Source of the DNA: Aphelocoma coerulescens
Lineage: Eukaryota > Chordata > Aves > Passeriformes > Corvidae
Length of the DNA stretch: 64,000 nt
Direction: 5' to 3'
NCBI RefSeq assembly: GCF_041296385.1
Contig: NC_091033.1
Coordinates: forward strand, 10,682,001 to 10,746,000
Positions within the stretch are counted from its first letter, which is position 1; every line of letters starts with the position of its first letter. A program made the position numbers and the translations under genes. Of the stretch, positions 1 through 11,659 are shown in pieces. Under the pieces are notes generated by a model, which saw only the letters and a list, made by a program, of their open reading frames with translations, had not been told where the DNA came from and searched no databases.

Positions 1-1983
1 TCATTAACCTCACTTAGAAAGGACCTGATGGCATGGAAAAGTATTTTATTTCATCAGTATTTCTGCTTATCTTTGTGAGACTGTTACTATCTGTACTGTG
101 AGAAAATGTGCACACAATCCCTGACTGAAACAAAAGGAACAGTGAGTGTCCTTTGGCCTCACCCTCCAGCCTGGTCCACATGTCCCCAAGAGCTGCCTGC
201 ACAGATGGGATCTCCACTTTAATGCAAGCTTCCAGAGTAGAAGGCCCTGAAGGCACTTCCCTTTTATTAATCAAAACCAGGGATCACAAAAGTCTGTTGG
301 GTTCTTGCTTTTAAACAAAAACCACACTGAGGTCTGGGCTGGTCTGGATCATCTGATAGAAGTTCCCACCTCTGGGTATTTGTTATTCAGGAACGAGGTG
401 GGAAAGAAGATGCTCCTGGAGGATTGTCTCTGTTCCTGCTCTCAGACAGCACAAGCAGTGGGAGCTTTGCTCCAGACAAGCTAGAAAAACATCAGCCACT
501 GGATTTCATCCCTCTCTGCTACCCCGTTTGTGTTTGTTTTAGTCACAGCCATATCGTTATTTAAATGCAGGTTTTGAATTCAATTTCCGTGTGGAGAACA
601 AGCCATGACCTCGGAAAATGGCACCGAGTCAAGAATGCCATTTAATAACAGCACTGAAATCTGTTCAATGTAATATTCTTCAAAAAACTGCCTTAACCCC
701 TGGTAAACTTCCTATGAAGTCTCCAAGAATTTCAGATGGGTGTGAGCCGTTGTGTTGACACAACACAGCTCGACCGGTGCTGAAAATTCCAGTTCTGAGC
801 ACCTGCTTCCATCCTCCTCTGCCAGCACAAGAGACCACAACTAAAGTTCAGAAGTAATTGTTGGCAGCAGCCTAGGGTTTGGCAAAATCATTTGCCTTTG
901 CAGGGAGCAGCCGTCACACATGGATAAAATCTCCTCCCTAAAAACGGTCCTGGGAGAAATAACAAAAAAAAAATAAGGAAGATCCCCTTATTGACTGCAA
1001 GCTCCAAAAGGAATAATCAATACCCAGGTATCTCTGCAACATCCAGAGCCTCCATGCCAGCTAACCCCAAGCAATAAATAAAGCAGTACCTCTCCCCCTG
1101 CCCTCCATTTAAATACAACTCAACACAACAACAAAAAAACCCGTAAAATATTTCAAAAATCCATAACAAAAATATGTGGTTAAAAGATCACATTTTATTT
1201 TGGCCACTGCTTTGTTCCCATCACAGAGCCAAGCAGCAGCTCAGGATTAAGCAAGTTGCTGTGTCACTGCCTTGCTGGAGAGATAAGACGTAGTAACACA
1301 TAAAAGGTGGCTGGAAGATGTGAAGGCAAAAGAAAAAAAACAGAAACTAAGAATAAAAGAGAAAGGGAACTGGAAGTTATAGTGTGGTATATCTTGTTCC
1401 CTGGATTTGGAATGGAGCTGTGAGAATCATAGGGCCTGTTTCATCTTGTTTCTCATTAAAAATGACAAAACAGGGATCTAACACAAGTGAAAATAGAGGA
1501 AAGGAAAAAAGCCCCGAGGGGCTGGGGAGGAGGAACCGTTGGAAAGCACGAAACTGGGCCAGGTGAGGCCAGGCAGAAGCAGACAGGCAGAAATAATGCT
1601 GCTGGGGACAGGGAGGGAGCTGGCAATGCCTGGGCATCTCCCGACACCTAAAGCTTGGCATCCAGCCGCTCTTGGCGAAACTCAGCGTGTGGCACAGGAC
1701 TGCAGGTGGACGTGAGCTTCTGAAAACCCAGATGAGACCAGTCACTTGTCCCCTGCTCCCCCATGTGATCCCCAGCACCAGTTCTAGTTCAGCCTCTTTG
1801 CCAAGAGCTCCCAGACCTTTGTAAGACCAGGCACTTTCACACATCCTCTGCAAGAAAGTGTTATTGCTTGAAGATGGGCAAAACCTTTGAGCTGGCAGGG
1901 CTGAAAGGAAGCTCAGCTTGGGCTCATTACTCTCTCCCCTCTGGGGAGGGCTCCCTAACTTCTGCGTGGGGTGGTTTTCTCAC
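1..1983 (-). other. SLCO4A1 intron (partial), no other feature seen
   Basis: This is non-coding sequence downstream of the 1984-2095 exon. It contains short A-rich stretches (near 960-975 and 1120-1145). No exon matching the next OATP4A1 segment was found in either strand. The open frames here lack homology and several begin at non-ATG codons. Confidence 0.6.
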
Positions 1984-2095
1984 CGAGGCAGATCTTTCAC
2001 TGTTTTCCCGAAGTCCGGATCCGACGCTTTTTTGTGGCTCCCATCCTTCAGCTGATGAGCCTCTGACACCCTCATAACGATGTAGCGCTGGGATC
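1984..2095 (-). CDS. SLCO4A1: SLCO4A1 coding exon (residues 347-383): intracellular loop after helix 6
   Basis: This 112-bp exon follows the acceptor …CTCATTTTCAG (2096-2097) and ends at the donor GTGAGA (1983-1978). It reads [20 protein letters not shown] after the split glycine, then [16 protein letters not shown]. This is the cytoplasmic loop between helices 6 and 7 and corresponds to the SQRYAVMRAAEMHQLKDSS and NPDFGKTIRDLP parts of human OATP4A1. The split codon at the 3' boundary begins CG, so the next residue should be arginine where human has leucine. No following exon (the SIWLLLKNPTF region) is seen in the remaining 1983 bases, so the gene continues outside the window. Confidence 0.93.
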
Positions 2096-2393
2096 CTGAA
2101 AATGAGAGGCAAACGGGATCGAGGAGCATGTCAGACACGGGATGTGGATGCTACTGAAGCAGCGGATTTGCAGGGGGAAAACGCAACGTGACATCCTCCC
2201 TCCGCCAACAGCTGCAAGGGAGAAGCCGTAACAGCGGCAGGTGGAAAGCCAAGGGGGTGAAATCCATTTAGGAATTACATGGGAAGCTGTTCCTTTGCTC
2301 CCGAGTCCCTAGCTCCACCCGCGCATGAGGATGCAAGCCCCAGGGCGAGCGGGAGCACCGCGCAGCCCCAGCCCCAGTTGCCGAGCCGCGTAC

Positions 2394-2515
2394 CTGGGAG
2401 GCGCTGGGGGTAGCCCAGGATGGGGATGGAGATGAGCAGGGAGGCAGCTCCGGCCCCCAGGAAGCCGATCCACCACGCCCCCACCCACAGCGTGTTCTCG
2501 GGGGCGATGTCGATC
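2394..2515 (-). CDS. SLCO4A1: SLCO4A1 coding exon (residues 306-346): OATP family signature and sixth helix
   Basis: This 122-bp exon follows the acceptor …CCTTGCAG and ends at a GTACGC donor (2393-2388). In frame it reads [20 protein letters not shown] and continues with [22 protein letters not shown]. The [11 protein letters not shown] stretch (about residues 315-325) is the OATP family signature found at the extracellular edge of helix 6. It matches the WVGAWWVGFLG of mammalian OATP4A1. It enters with two carried-over bases and leaves one. The exon is GC-rich, like the first coding exon. Confidence 0.95.
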
Positions 2516-3439
2516 CTGCAAGGAGCGAAGGCAAAGGGACACAAGGCAGAGAGGCGGTGGTTGGAGACGGAGCGGGGCAGCTCCGCGTGCCTCTCGCTGA
2601 GGCTGGCAGGGGCCAGGGGACACACGGCGGGGGTGACAGCGAAGGAAACGGAGTGATCTGATGGGGATGCCACGTCCACCATCCCTCCTGCCACAGCACA
2701 GCACTGCCTTCCTCACCAGAGAGCACAACACTTCACAAGCTCAGGAAATCACACCATTTCATTCTCATTTAATCTCTGGCTTGCACATTCACTTCACCCC
2801 TTTTCGGTTGTGCTTTGAGGGTTGCCAAGATCCTTGTTCCACCCCAAAAACACCCTTTGCAAGAAAACTAGTGGAAATAACCCATTTCTTCCCCTGGAAA
2901 CCCATTCCCCATTTTTAATCCATTCATCTGGTCTAGTAAAAGGTGTCCCTGCCTCTGGCAGAGGGGCTGGAACTAGATGATCAGTAAGGGCCCTTCCAAC
3001 CCAAAGCATTCTATGATTCTATGATCTACCAAAGAGCCTGTAAGGAATCAAGAATAAATGACAAATGCTACAAAGCAAGGAGGGACTAGGCATCCTGGTG
3101 GGATGTCTGGGAGGTCAAGCAGCAGTGCTGGGAGCACTGCCTCATCAGGGAACTCATTCAAAAAAATTCACCTGCTGCTCGCAGCCTCATTAGCACAGGC
3201 AGTGCAGCGTGAGGAAGGATTTAAGCTGACAGGTTTGTCAGCAATTTCCCTCCAGCAGCAGCACTAATGCTAACCACCCTTCCAGCCTCCCCCCCTGCAG
3301 ACACACCACCCAACACCCCAGGCACACTTCCACCCAGCCACCAGCTCATTGCTCCAGATCATTGTTATTATTTTTTCTACCCCAAAGGAAACACAGAGCA
3401 GAAAGGGAAAGGAACGAGATTTTTTTTTTAACGACTTAC
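2516..3439 (-). other. SLCO4A1 intron with a CR1 fragment
   Basis: This 924-bp intron has the GTAAGT donor next to exon 3440-3530 and a CCTTGCAG acceptor next to exon 2394-2515. Apart from the CR1 piece at 2927-3026 and a T tract near 3420-3429, nothing is recognised. Confidence 0.8.
2927..3026 (+). mobile_element. CR1 LINE 3' end fragment
   Basis: The segment from TCTGGTCTAGTAAAAGGTGT through GGAACTAGATGATC and CCCTTCCAACCC to ATTCTATGATTCTATGAT is the canonical 3' end of an avian CR1 element in plus orientation. It lies in the SLCO4A1 intron between the 2394-2515 and 3440-3530 exons. It is severely 5'-truncated (about 100 bp), as most CR1 copies are. Confidence 0.9.
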
Positions 3440-3530
3440 TCTCTGCCAATTTCAGTATAAATATTTAGAAACATTCCTCCTACCAGATAACCCGCTGCAG
3501 GCCCAAGGATTGCAGCAGTGTAGAAAACAG
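3440..3530 (-). CDS. SLCO4A1: SLCO4A1 coding exon (residues 276-305): fifth membrane helix
   Basis: This 91-bp exon is too short to stand out as an open frame. It is bounded by the acceptor …CTTTCAG (3531-3532) and the donor GTAAGT (3439-3434). With the single base carried over from the previous exon it reads [19 protein letters not shown] followed by [11 protein letters not shown]. It then leaves two bases (GA) for the next exon. The peptide lines up with the [24 protein letters not shown] region of human OATP4A1 and forms a glycine- and alanine-rich transmembrane helix. Frame, phase and peptide all agree. Confidence 0.93.
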
Positions 3531-4765
3531 CTGAAAGGGAAAACAAGGCGTGTTAGACAACCAGCAGCGCGTCAGCCAGGGATCCCCAGCCCGACTCCCT
3601 CCTGGATGCAGGATGCTCAGCCTCTGGCTGCCTCCCATCCTGTCCCCTAAACCACCAAGGCACAAATCCGGATTGTTCCAACAAGTTTTCCTCTCACGCT
3701 TGTGTTCCAGGGAAGCTTTTGCATCCAACCTGGGAAGTTTTACAGTATGGGGCAGGCAGAATCGGTTCAGTAGAAAACCGTATTCAGCAAGGATGCAGCT
3801 GATCCCACTGCCACATCCTGACTGCCACAGCAATGAGCAGCAGGATTCTCTCCCCACAGACATCACAAAATGTCTACACTAAACACAGCACCCCTGGCAC
3901 TTATTTCAGTTTGCAGTTCAAACCACAACACACGGAAAGATCATCAACTTGCTGATGATCTCCTTGTGATCTCCTTCCCACACTTCAAAGCCTTCTGATA
4001 CAGCGTGGGCAGACTGAAACATCTTGAAATTGCTAAAAGATCACCCTTTTGGCACTTTCACCAATAGGATTCTAAGTGTTTGGCAGCTGCTGAGTGACCA
4101 GTGATCCAGAGGAGTGAGCTGAGCATCTTCTCTTGGCTGTGCTTTGCACCAGCAGTAGCTGAGCAGCCCAGAGACCATCCCTGCTGTGCTGAGGCCTACA
4201 GGGGTGATGATATAAAGATTTAGATTAAATATAAATGATGGTGATAAAACACTGGCACAGGCTGCCCAAACAGGTGGTGGATGTTCCATCCCTTGAAACA
4301 TTCAAGGTCAGACTGGACGGGGCTCTGAGCTACCTGATCGAGTTGAAGGTGTCCCTTCTCATTGGACTAGATGACCTTTAAAGGTCCTTTTGCACCCAAA
4401 TCATGCTGTGATTCTATGTCTCCTTGCACGGATGGGGTATGGCCTCATGGCTGTCTGCCAGAGATGCTAATGCCACATGGGCTGGCCCCATGCCAGGAGC
4501 AGGAGGCACTCCCCATCTTCAAGGCATGAGCTGCAGGAGGAAAAACACCCAACCGAGCTCTCAGTTTTCCTCCTGGTAAATAATTAAAACCTCCCCAACA
4601 GCTGCCACTTCCCTCTGATTTCCCCCTCGTCCCCTAACAGGATCAAAAGGCTGAGCAGTGCTGGGAGAGGTGCTCCCAGTGTGGGCTGGACAAGGCAGAG
4701 GGAGCATCATCTGTCCCTGCCATCACCCTGCCCATGGGTTGGAGCTCTCCTTCAGCCCCACTCAC
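3531..4765 (-). other. SLCO4A1 intron with a CR1 fragment and a short inverted repeat
   Basis: This 1235-bp intron runs from the donor GTGAG (4765) to the acceptor CTTTCAG (3531). Besides the CR1 piece it holds a 9-bp inverted repeat (AGATCATCA at 3938-3946, TGATGATCT at 3953-3961). No coding potential was recognised. Confidence 0.8.
4205..4419 (+). mobile_element. CR1 LINE 3' end fragment, longer and more diverged
   Basis: The signature pieces are in order: a degenerate TTAGATTAAATATAAATGATGG segment (4218 onward), ACACTGGCACAGGCTGCCCA, GTGGATGTTCCATCCCT, GGTCAGACTGGACGGGGCTC, GACTAGATGACCTTTAAAGG, and the terminal TGTGATTCTATG. Plus orientation, antisense to SLCO4A1, inside the intron between exons 3440-3530 and 4766-5591. 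The left boundary is approximate. Confidence 0.9.
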
Positions 4766-5591
4766 CAATGTACACAGGGGAGTAGTTGGTCTTGACGTTT
4801 TCATCTAAGTAGGTGACGCCGAGCGTGTAGAGCGGCGTGGCTCCCATCCCATGCAGGAACTGCCCCAGCATGAAGACAAACCTGTAGCCAGAGAGGCTGG
4901 AGGCAGCCTGGGAGCAGGGCAGGCTCTGGTTGCCCCCGCAGACGCCCACCTCGGCTGCCGAGCGCGCCTCGTACTGTCCCGTGGTGAAGTGGGGCAGGGC
5001 GAAGAGCAGGGAGCCCAAGCCCATGACCAGCACCCCCCAGCCCAGCCAGCGGGGCTTGTGGCCATTTCCCCCAAAGTAGCTGACGAAGGTCAGGCAGACG
5101 CAGGCCGCGATGTCGTAGGAGCTGGCGATCAGCCCGCTCTGGTAACTGCGCAGGTCGAAGCGGCGCTCGATGGAGGTGATGACGGTGTTGATGAAGCCAT
5201 TCACGGTCATGCCCTGCAGGAAGGAGGCCACGCAGAGGAAGAACAAGACCCCTTTGGATGTGTTGCAGAGCTGCAAGCAGCCGGGGGTGAAGCCCCCCCA
5301 GCCGCAGGCCAGTTCCTCCCCGTCAGCAGACACGTATTTAATCCCTTCTTCGAGCGGCGTCTCCTCCTCTGCCGGGGTGGGGGTGCAGAGGGGCTCGGCA
5401 CAGGAGTCGGAGGGGCTGGGAGCGCCCGAGGATGCGATGCCATTGCTCAGGGGGGTGCTGCAGCCATCCCTCCCACTCACTGCACCCAAGGTCCGGCCGG
5501 CCTCGCCGGGACGAGGGGATGGGCAGGAGAAGTCAAGGGGCTGAGTGAAACAAAAGCCATTTTCTCTGGTGGAGTTCTGGGGCATTGCCAT
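4766..5591 (-). CDS. SLCO4A1: SLCO4A1 first coding exon (residues 1-275): OATP4A1 N-terminus and first four membrane helices
   Basis: This exon encodes the start of solute carrier organic anion transporter 4A1, a plasma-membrane carrier that in mammals takes up thyroid hormones, prostaglandins and conjugated steroids without sodium. Residues 1-83 are a polar Pro/Ser/Glu-rich cytoplasmic tail that diverges most from mammals. The conserved part starts at [15 protein letters not shown]. Likely membrane helices are at about 114-134 (ending [15 protein letters not shown]), 152-172, 182-201 and 237-257. The extracellular loop between helices 3 and 4 has an N-glycosylation sequon (NQS, about 221-223) and cysteines. 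The start is the first in-frame ATG after the 5'UTR; a second ATG two codons later (MAM) could also serve. The exon ends …NYSPVYI plus one base, followed by the donor GTGAG at 4765-4761. The reading frame open for four more codons into the intron is not coding. Identity is strong. Confidence 0.95.
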
Positions 5592-5744
5592 GAACGGGAA
5601 TGTGGAGTCCGGTGGCAGACTGAGGTGGGCTGATGGCCAGGGTGGCTTTGTGGGACAGCGAGGACCAGCCCGTCCAGGAGATGCAATTTTCAGTGCTTAC
5701 TTCAGTAGGGAGACAGTGAAGGTCTGAGCCAAGACCATTCTGAT
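5592..5744 (-). other. SLCO4A1: 5' untranslated part of the first coding exon of SLCO4A1
   Basis: Upstream of the start codon the nearest strong acceptor is TTCTCTTTGCACAG, ending at 5745 on the minus strand. It puts the exon start at 5744 and leaves a 153-base 5'UTR in this exon. Mammalian SLCO4A1 likewise has a non-coding first exon and its start codon in exon 2. The start-codon context is weak at -3 (T) but has G at +4. The segment contains one upstream ATG (see the separate upstream ORF). The acceptor is inferred from consensus only. Confidence 0.7.
5697..5738 (-). promoter_or_regulatory. Upstream ORF of 13 codons in the SLCO4A1 5'UTR
   Basis: An ATG six bases inside the predicted exon opens a 13-codon frame, MVLAQTFTVSLLK, ending in TAA at 5699-5697. 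The stop lies about 105 bases upstream of the main start, which is a spacing that permits reinitiation. If the 5744 acceptor is used, every mRNA spliced into this exon carries it, so it could reduce or condition OATP4A1 translation. Function is inferred; the frame itself is seen directly. Confidence 0.5.
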
Positions 5745-8700
5745 CTGTGCAAAGAGAATTTTTACATGCCTTTATATAAAACCATGCTCAAACCCTTCAA
5801 ATACCGTTCCTTTTTTCTTTCTTTTCCTTTTTTCCAAGAAGTATAAGCATTTCTCTGTGCAGTTCACCTGGTCATGTGCCCTCCACCATGGGATGTGTTG
5901 GTACCTCAGGTGTCAGGGCATCACTAACATTACAGAAAAGAATGAAACATTCAAGAGCATTAAAAGAAAAGCACCTCTAAGGCAGCTTCCCCACCAACTG
6001 AAGCCCCTCATCCCTCCTATAATGAAGATCTGGTTAGACCCCCACAACCTCCATCCCTCTCCTTCCCCCTGCAGAGCACAGCCCACACAGCTACAAGTTT
6101 CCCACTGCAGAAGTCCTTCGGTCTCTCTTTCACACTCTGCCAATAACAGTTTATAATTATCCTGAAAAGTTTCCACAGTCAGATTGATTTTATTCCAAGC
6201 CCTCAGATCTGTTTACAGCTATTCAGTAAAATCCTTTCTATAACTAATTAGACTACATGCCATTTCAGAGCAGGCTGGAGGGCAGAGGCAGCTGACTCTA
6301 ACCTGATTACTGATGCAGACTGCCTTCTTTCACCCTGTTCCTGTGCATTGCAGCACCTGACCGTGCCAGCAACCAAGAGTACTTTTCCTTAAATGCCTTG
6401 GCTGAACCATAAATGATGAAAATAATAAGGTTCTCCCTTGAATGCTGGTCTTAAATATGCAACAAATGCTAGGAAAAAACTGTTTTATTAGAGAGCATCT
6501 TCTAAGCATCCTGCATTTCTCAATAATTTTGCCAATACCTGTTCAAGAGGATCCCATAAAAATGTTCCCCCTGAGATGCCAGCCTCATCAGCATGGAAGA
6601 GGGAAAAAGGGTGTTTTTTTCCCTGATAAAATGAACTATGTTCAGATGGCTGTAACCTGGGAATATTGCATCTTTGGTGAGGAATTTAATACTTATCTGT
6701 GTGTTGCTGGAAAAAAATGACTGACATCTGCTAGGTAGATGTGCTTCTCTGTACCAGCAGGTCTTGCAGGCACTGGGGCAGGAGGATGTGGCAGAAGGTG
6801 ATGCCCCAGAAGAGCAGAGGACAGCCCACGTGTGCCACCAAATCTTAAACATTCATGTCAGTAGTGCTACAACACGTCTGGTCCTTAAAGTAGGTTAAAA
6901 AAATGAGGTTCAACTTTCATTTGCGAATAATTTTATCTTAATTACCCTGTCTAGGGAGCAGAGTGCATGGACTATTTCCTATTTCAAGGTACAGATTCCA
7001 GCAGGGATTTGGTAACAGTGCAGGGCAAGTGAGCCTGGCGGGCAGAAGGGCACTGCTTTGCAGCTCCACGCTGGACTCCCCCAGGTAACTCCTACCTTAG
7101 CTGGCTGAATACAGAGCAGATAACTTTGATGTGTAAAGTGCAAATTCAAAAACTGACTGCAGGGGTTGAAATTTTGCTGCAGAGACAGACTGTTGTAATG
7201 TGTTGGCACAAAAAAAAAAATTATGCCTTGGTTCAAGGCTCTATTTTTTCCACTTTTTTTTTCCTCTCCAGTGTTCTTATGACTCTTGCAGCTCTAAATC
7301 TGTTTCTCATCTTTGGATGCAATATTGGGAGCAATAAATAAGCCTGCTTTAGCACTCTGTTAAAGTCAGGAGTGATTATTAGGTGCTGAATCAGGCTCTA
7401 AGGGGCGGAATGGTTCATGCTCATGTAAATCAAACGCCTCCTGCACAGCAGCCAGGACTGCAGCTGCACCCTCCTCCTATCAAACTTGTATCAGACTCGT
7501 GTCTGATGTTACACTTGACTGCACTTGTAAAGAAGGCTTCTTGGCTGGGGATTGATTTTGCTCTCACTGATTTCAGCAGACAGAAAAAGCACATCTCTGT
7601 TATTACCTGATGCAACCAGGAGCCGGGAGCTCCCAAACTGGCCCAGTTCACCCTGGAGGAAACACTCCTTATCAGAAAGGGGATCTCTCCTTTGATACTT
7701 CATGAATTTATATTGATATTTTGGTATTTCATGAGTCAGGAAAGAGATTACAGCTCTTCATCACAGGTTTTATTTCCTTGGTGGCAGCAGTCTGGGCCAC
7801 CGGACCCAGGTGCCCACATCATCCCCCCTTCAGCCCCTCTCAGTGCAAGTTAACAGCAAACAGGGTGAAACATTTCCAAGAAAGCAGCCAGACTCTCCTC
7901 CAGGCAGCAGATGTTTCCACCACCCAGAAGCCTTCTCAGCCCTAACACCCACCTCCTGTACACGTCCCAGTGGACCTGGGCTAATGACTCGTGCCCAGGT
8001 GCCGTGGGCAGGGAGCCCACTCCTGCTCCATGCTGTCCACCAAGCTGCTTGGCATGCCTTAAAGTATTTATAAACTGCCTGTGACATGTTCACTGTGGGC
8101 ATCAGCTTTCACAGGAGCCATATGCCACTTTAGAGGACAAAATATAATCTTCAGGGGAAAAAACCCAAGCAACTTCACGCACTTCCTAATCATTCATATT
8201 CTTCTGAGCCATCCATTTATTGCCTCCCATTCATCTCTGTTTTTAATGACTCAGCTGGTGATTTCTTGCTTACACTGAACCAGTCCCAATGCTGTTATCT
8301 CTCTGCCATAGATTTCCTCATTTTGCTGCAAGATTTCTACATTTTTTTCCCACTGTACAGCTGGTTCCAGAGTGCCAACATTATCGAGTCAACACAGCAG
8401 AAGTAGCTAGGCAGAGAAAGCATATGATTTGTATTTCCTGATGAAATCTGTAAAGACTCCCACCCCCCATAACATTTAGCATTAAATTAATAGTAAAACT
8501 TACAAGCTTTTCATCAGGTGATCATTTAAAAAGTCACAGGACCAATTAAAAACATTTTGTGTTTCTGCCAAGGACTGTGATGAGATTAATGCTGCAAATT
8601 AACTCATAACTGACATGCAAAATAATCCCATTTGCTGAAACATGCCCAATAATAGTTAATCTTCCCCTTCACATTACAGTTTTTGACTTTTATATGGTGT

Positions 8701-11659
8701 TATTGTTGCAAATAACATCTATACATAATTTCTGCTTTCCATAGCTGAGCACCATTTATGAGTAGACTTGGCATTTTTTTAAAATTCTACTGCACACATG
8801 GAGATATTTCCTAAGGAACAGAGCTAGGGGATTAAAAATGATCAGGAATTGTACTGCAAACACGGGAGGAGCAGCTCCAGGCGATGCTCAGTGGCTGTGA
8901 TGGATCTCCTTTATTTTCCTCTGGGTCTCCTCTATTTTTATTTTCCTCGATGTGTGAGTGAGCCTGGCCTTACTGAACATGTATTTAGAATCTGGGAAAG
9001 TCCACATCCAAGTACCAAGCTCATGTTACTGCAGAAAGGGACAAATTCATCTGGGTTTGTGCATTTAACTTCTCTTGCTAACACACACTGAGTTTTCCTC
9101 GGAGAGTTTGGCTTCAGAGGATTAGCAGCATTACTTCTATCATGGCTGATAAACACCATATGGATCAAGTGTAATCCACTGGCTGCTTTAGGAGTGGGGA
9201 AGCCTCCCAGAAGTGAGATAAATCCACATCCCAGTCCTGTGAACAGGGCTTGTCCTTAGGGCACTGGTTCAGTGCAAGGGAGATAAAAGCAATCATGGGA
9301 TGAGTGAGTTGTTCCTGTGTAACACTGAGCTGTTTTCCTGGCAGCTGAGGAACTTCACCCAGGTCACACTAAGTGTGAACCTCACATTTTTTAGCCCACT
9401 TTTAAAGAGCATCCCTTTGGATCAGCAATACAGAGGATGCTGCTGTTGTGGGATTGGCACCAGGACCAGACTGGAGCCTTCGGTAAGCAATTCCTGTGGG
9501 AACAGCGTGGTCCTGAACACATGGAAAAGTTTCAGGAATGAGAAACACACCCAGAGAGCAGTCAGCTGACTGTGTATCCAATGCTGTGCTCACCATCAGT
9601 GCTGCAGGGACAGAGGATGAGGGAGGAAGTTCCTAAGAATGGGGGGCAATAGGAATATCCTGACCCACCCCTCATGTCAGAGAGCTGCTTTTACATAATT
9701 AGCCCTACTGGAGTCTGAAGCATGGAAGAGAGCAGCAGAAACTGGCTTTGAATTATCACACGAACAAGGACATATTTATAATTAAATAAATTCCAAATAC
9801 TAGAGCTTAGCACTCACAAACCCTTTGTATGTTTTCCAAGTGCTTTCCATTTGCTGGGAAATTATTGTGATAATATGCAAGAAATCAGGAAGGTGGCTTG
9901 GATAATTTTCAATTAGCTGCTTGAAAATGCTTTGAAGATAAATCTAGCCAGATTTTCTGAGTCTATTTACTTGTTCCAGCTTATCTGTGTAAATACAATT
10001 GGCTGCAGCTGCCTCAGACCATCTTTAAAAATTTGCAGTGCCAACGTACAGAGCAGATTTAACCCGGACACTGCTTTTTGCCATAGCAAAGATTAACCAG
10101 ACAAAAGGGTCTTTTATGCTATAATTCCTAACTCCCCCTCCCTAATGTCACTCTTGTTTTAATGTCTTTTTCCTACCCATGCATTTGGCCAGTGCTGGGA
10201 GGTTTCCACGCTGGCACAGCACTGTGCTCTCCATCACTGTCACTGCCCATGGAGCTGGGCGTTTCCAGATACACCACCAGCATTTTCCCAACATCTAGCC
10301 CTGCATGGTGTTACTTTCCATCATTTGGATTCTTACAACCCATTAAAGAATGTTCTGTACTCAGCACACTCTTCCTGCATGAGCTGCTGGTCAGCTCTTC
10401 CCAAGGATTACCACTTAGTTCCGACAGCTGTCCCTTCTTTGTTTCCAAGCAGAAGATGCAGACAGGCAAATCCTTTATGATGCAAGAAATTAAACAAAAT
10501 GAGCAAAACCCAAATAAAGAACGTTAGACACGTGATTCTCTGGTGCTTCTAAAGATAGAACCACTAAAAACGCAAAAAATGCAACATCCTGTGTTACACA
10601 ACACAAGGATGCTGCACCCAGAATAGATGTATTTGAATAATGTTGACATCTACCATGGTTTACAGGGACTTAACACTTTTTTATCCTCATGGTTTGATCA
10701 GTTTGGAGGTAGAAATAAAAGGGAAAACCAGATGGAATGTTACCATGAAACTACCTACAGCTCCACTTTCTCCTGAGACACAATTGCCTTCCAACCCCTC
10801 TTCTCTGTACTGAGGGCACTTTTTGGGGAAAATCACATACCACAAGGTCATTTTGCTCGACCAGCCAAGGACAGACTTTAGCTTGAGCTTTCTATGACAA
10901 GTTCTCCAGCTCAACCCTGTGTTGGGGGGGCTGGATGCCCACCCATTCATGTCCAACCAGACAACACAGAGCTCAGTGGAGCACATTAGAAGAGCTAAAA
11001 ACATCACAGAAAAAGATACTTTCTGATCATCAGCATCCCCTGCAACACTCACCTCTGGCAGAGAGCACAGGACAACACGAGATGGGCAGGTGGAAACACG
11101 GAGCCAGGTGGGAGCATGAGAGACACACAGGAAGGATTCAGCTGAGGGAAGGATATTTCCCCACAAATCCACTTTTTTTTCCAGATCAGCAAGTAACAGC
11201 TTCCCCAAACAGCCCTGGGAGCACGAGCTCACCGGTGCACACCGCTTAGCCTGGATCTTGTTTAACACCCAGCGATGCTCCCTAATCCTCTTAGGTATTA
11301 GTCTCGAGATTCCTGCCAAGCAGGGGAACAGCAGAGCCTCCCAGACAGCACTTGAATGAACTCACTGCTTGAAATGTGCAATACTTCAAAATGCAGTAGA
11401 ACTCCAGCTGTTCTGCTTTGGTTAACCTCAGATTAGCACCTTGGAGGTCACTGCAGCTTGCAAAATGCAAAATTAAATCACCTCCATTTCTGTGTCTCAG
11501 GTGACTCCCTAGGAAGCCATTCTGCACTAGGACTGCAATTTTTTGTCTCATAATGACTTGTTTAAAGCTAAGTACCTAATCTGAGTTAGATGTTCCTGTT
11601 GTGTCTCTGTTGCCCACTGCAAGGAGATAATCACATTCAGGTTAGCTACAGCCCTCAAG

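Noticed and set aside
14..274. 86-codon minus-strand frame at the left edge, checked as a further SLCO4A1 exon
   Set aside because: The translation does not match the expected SIWLLLKNPTF segment or any OATP region, and it begins at a TTG codon.
2268..2731. Three overlapping minus-strand frames around the exon at 2394-2515
   Set aside because: Only the 122-bp exon within one of the frames is coding. The extensions run into introns on both sides.
4851..5633. 260-codon plus-strand frame over the SLCO4A1 coding exon
   Set aside because: It is the antisense shadow of a GC-rich, well-conserved coding exon. Its sequence has no family similarity.
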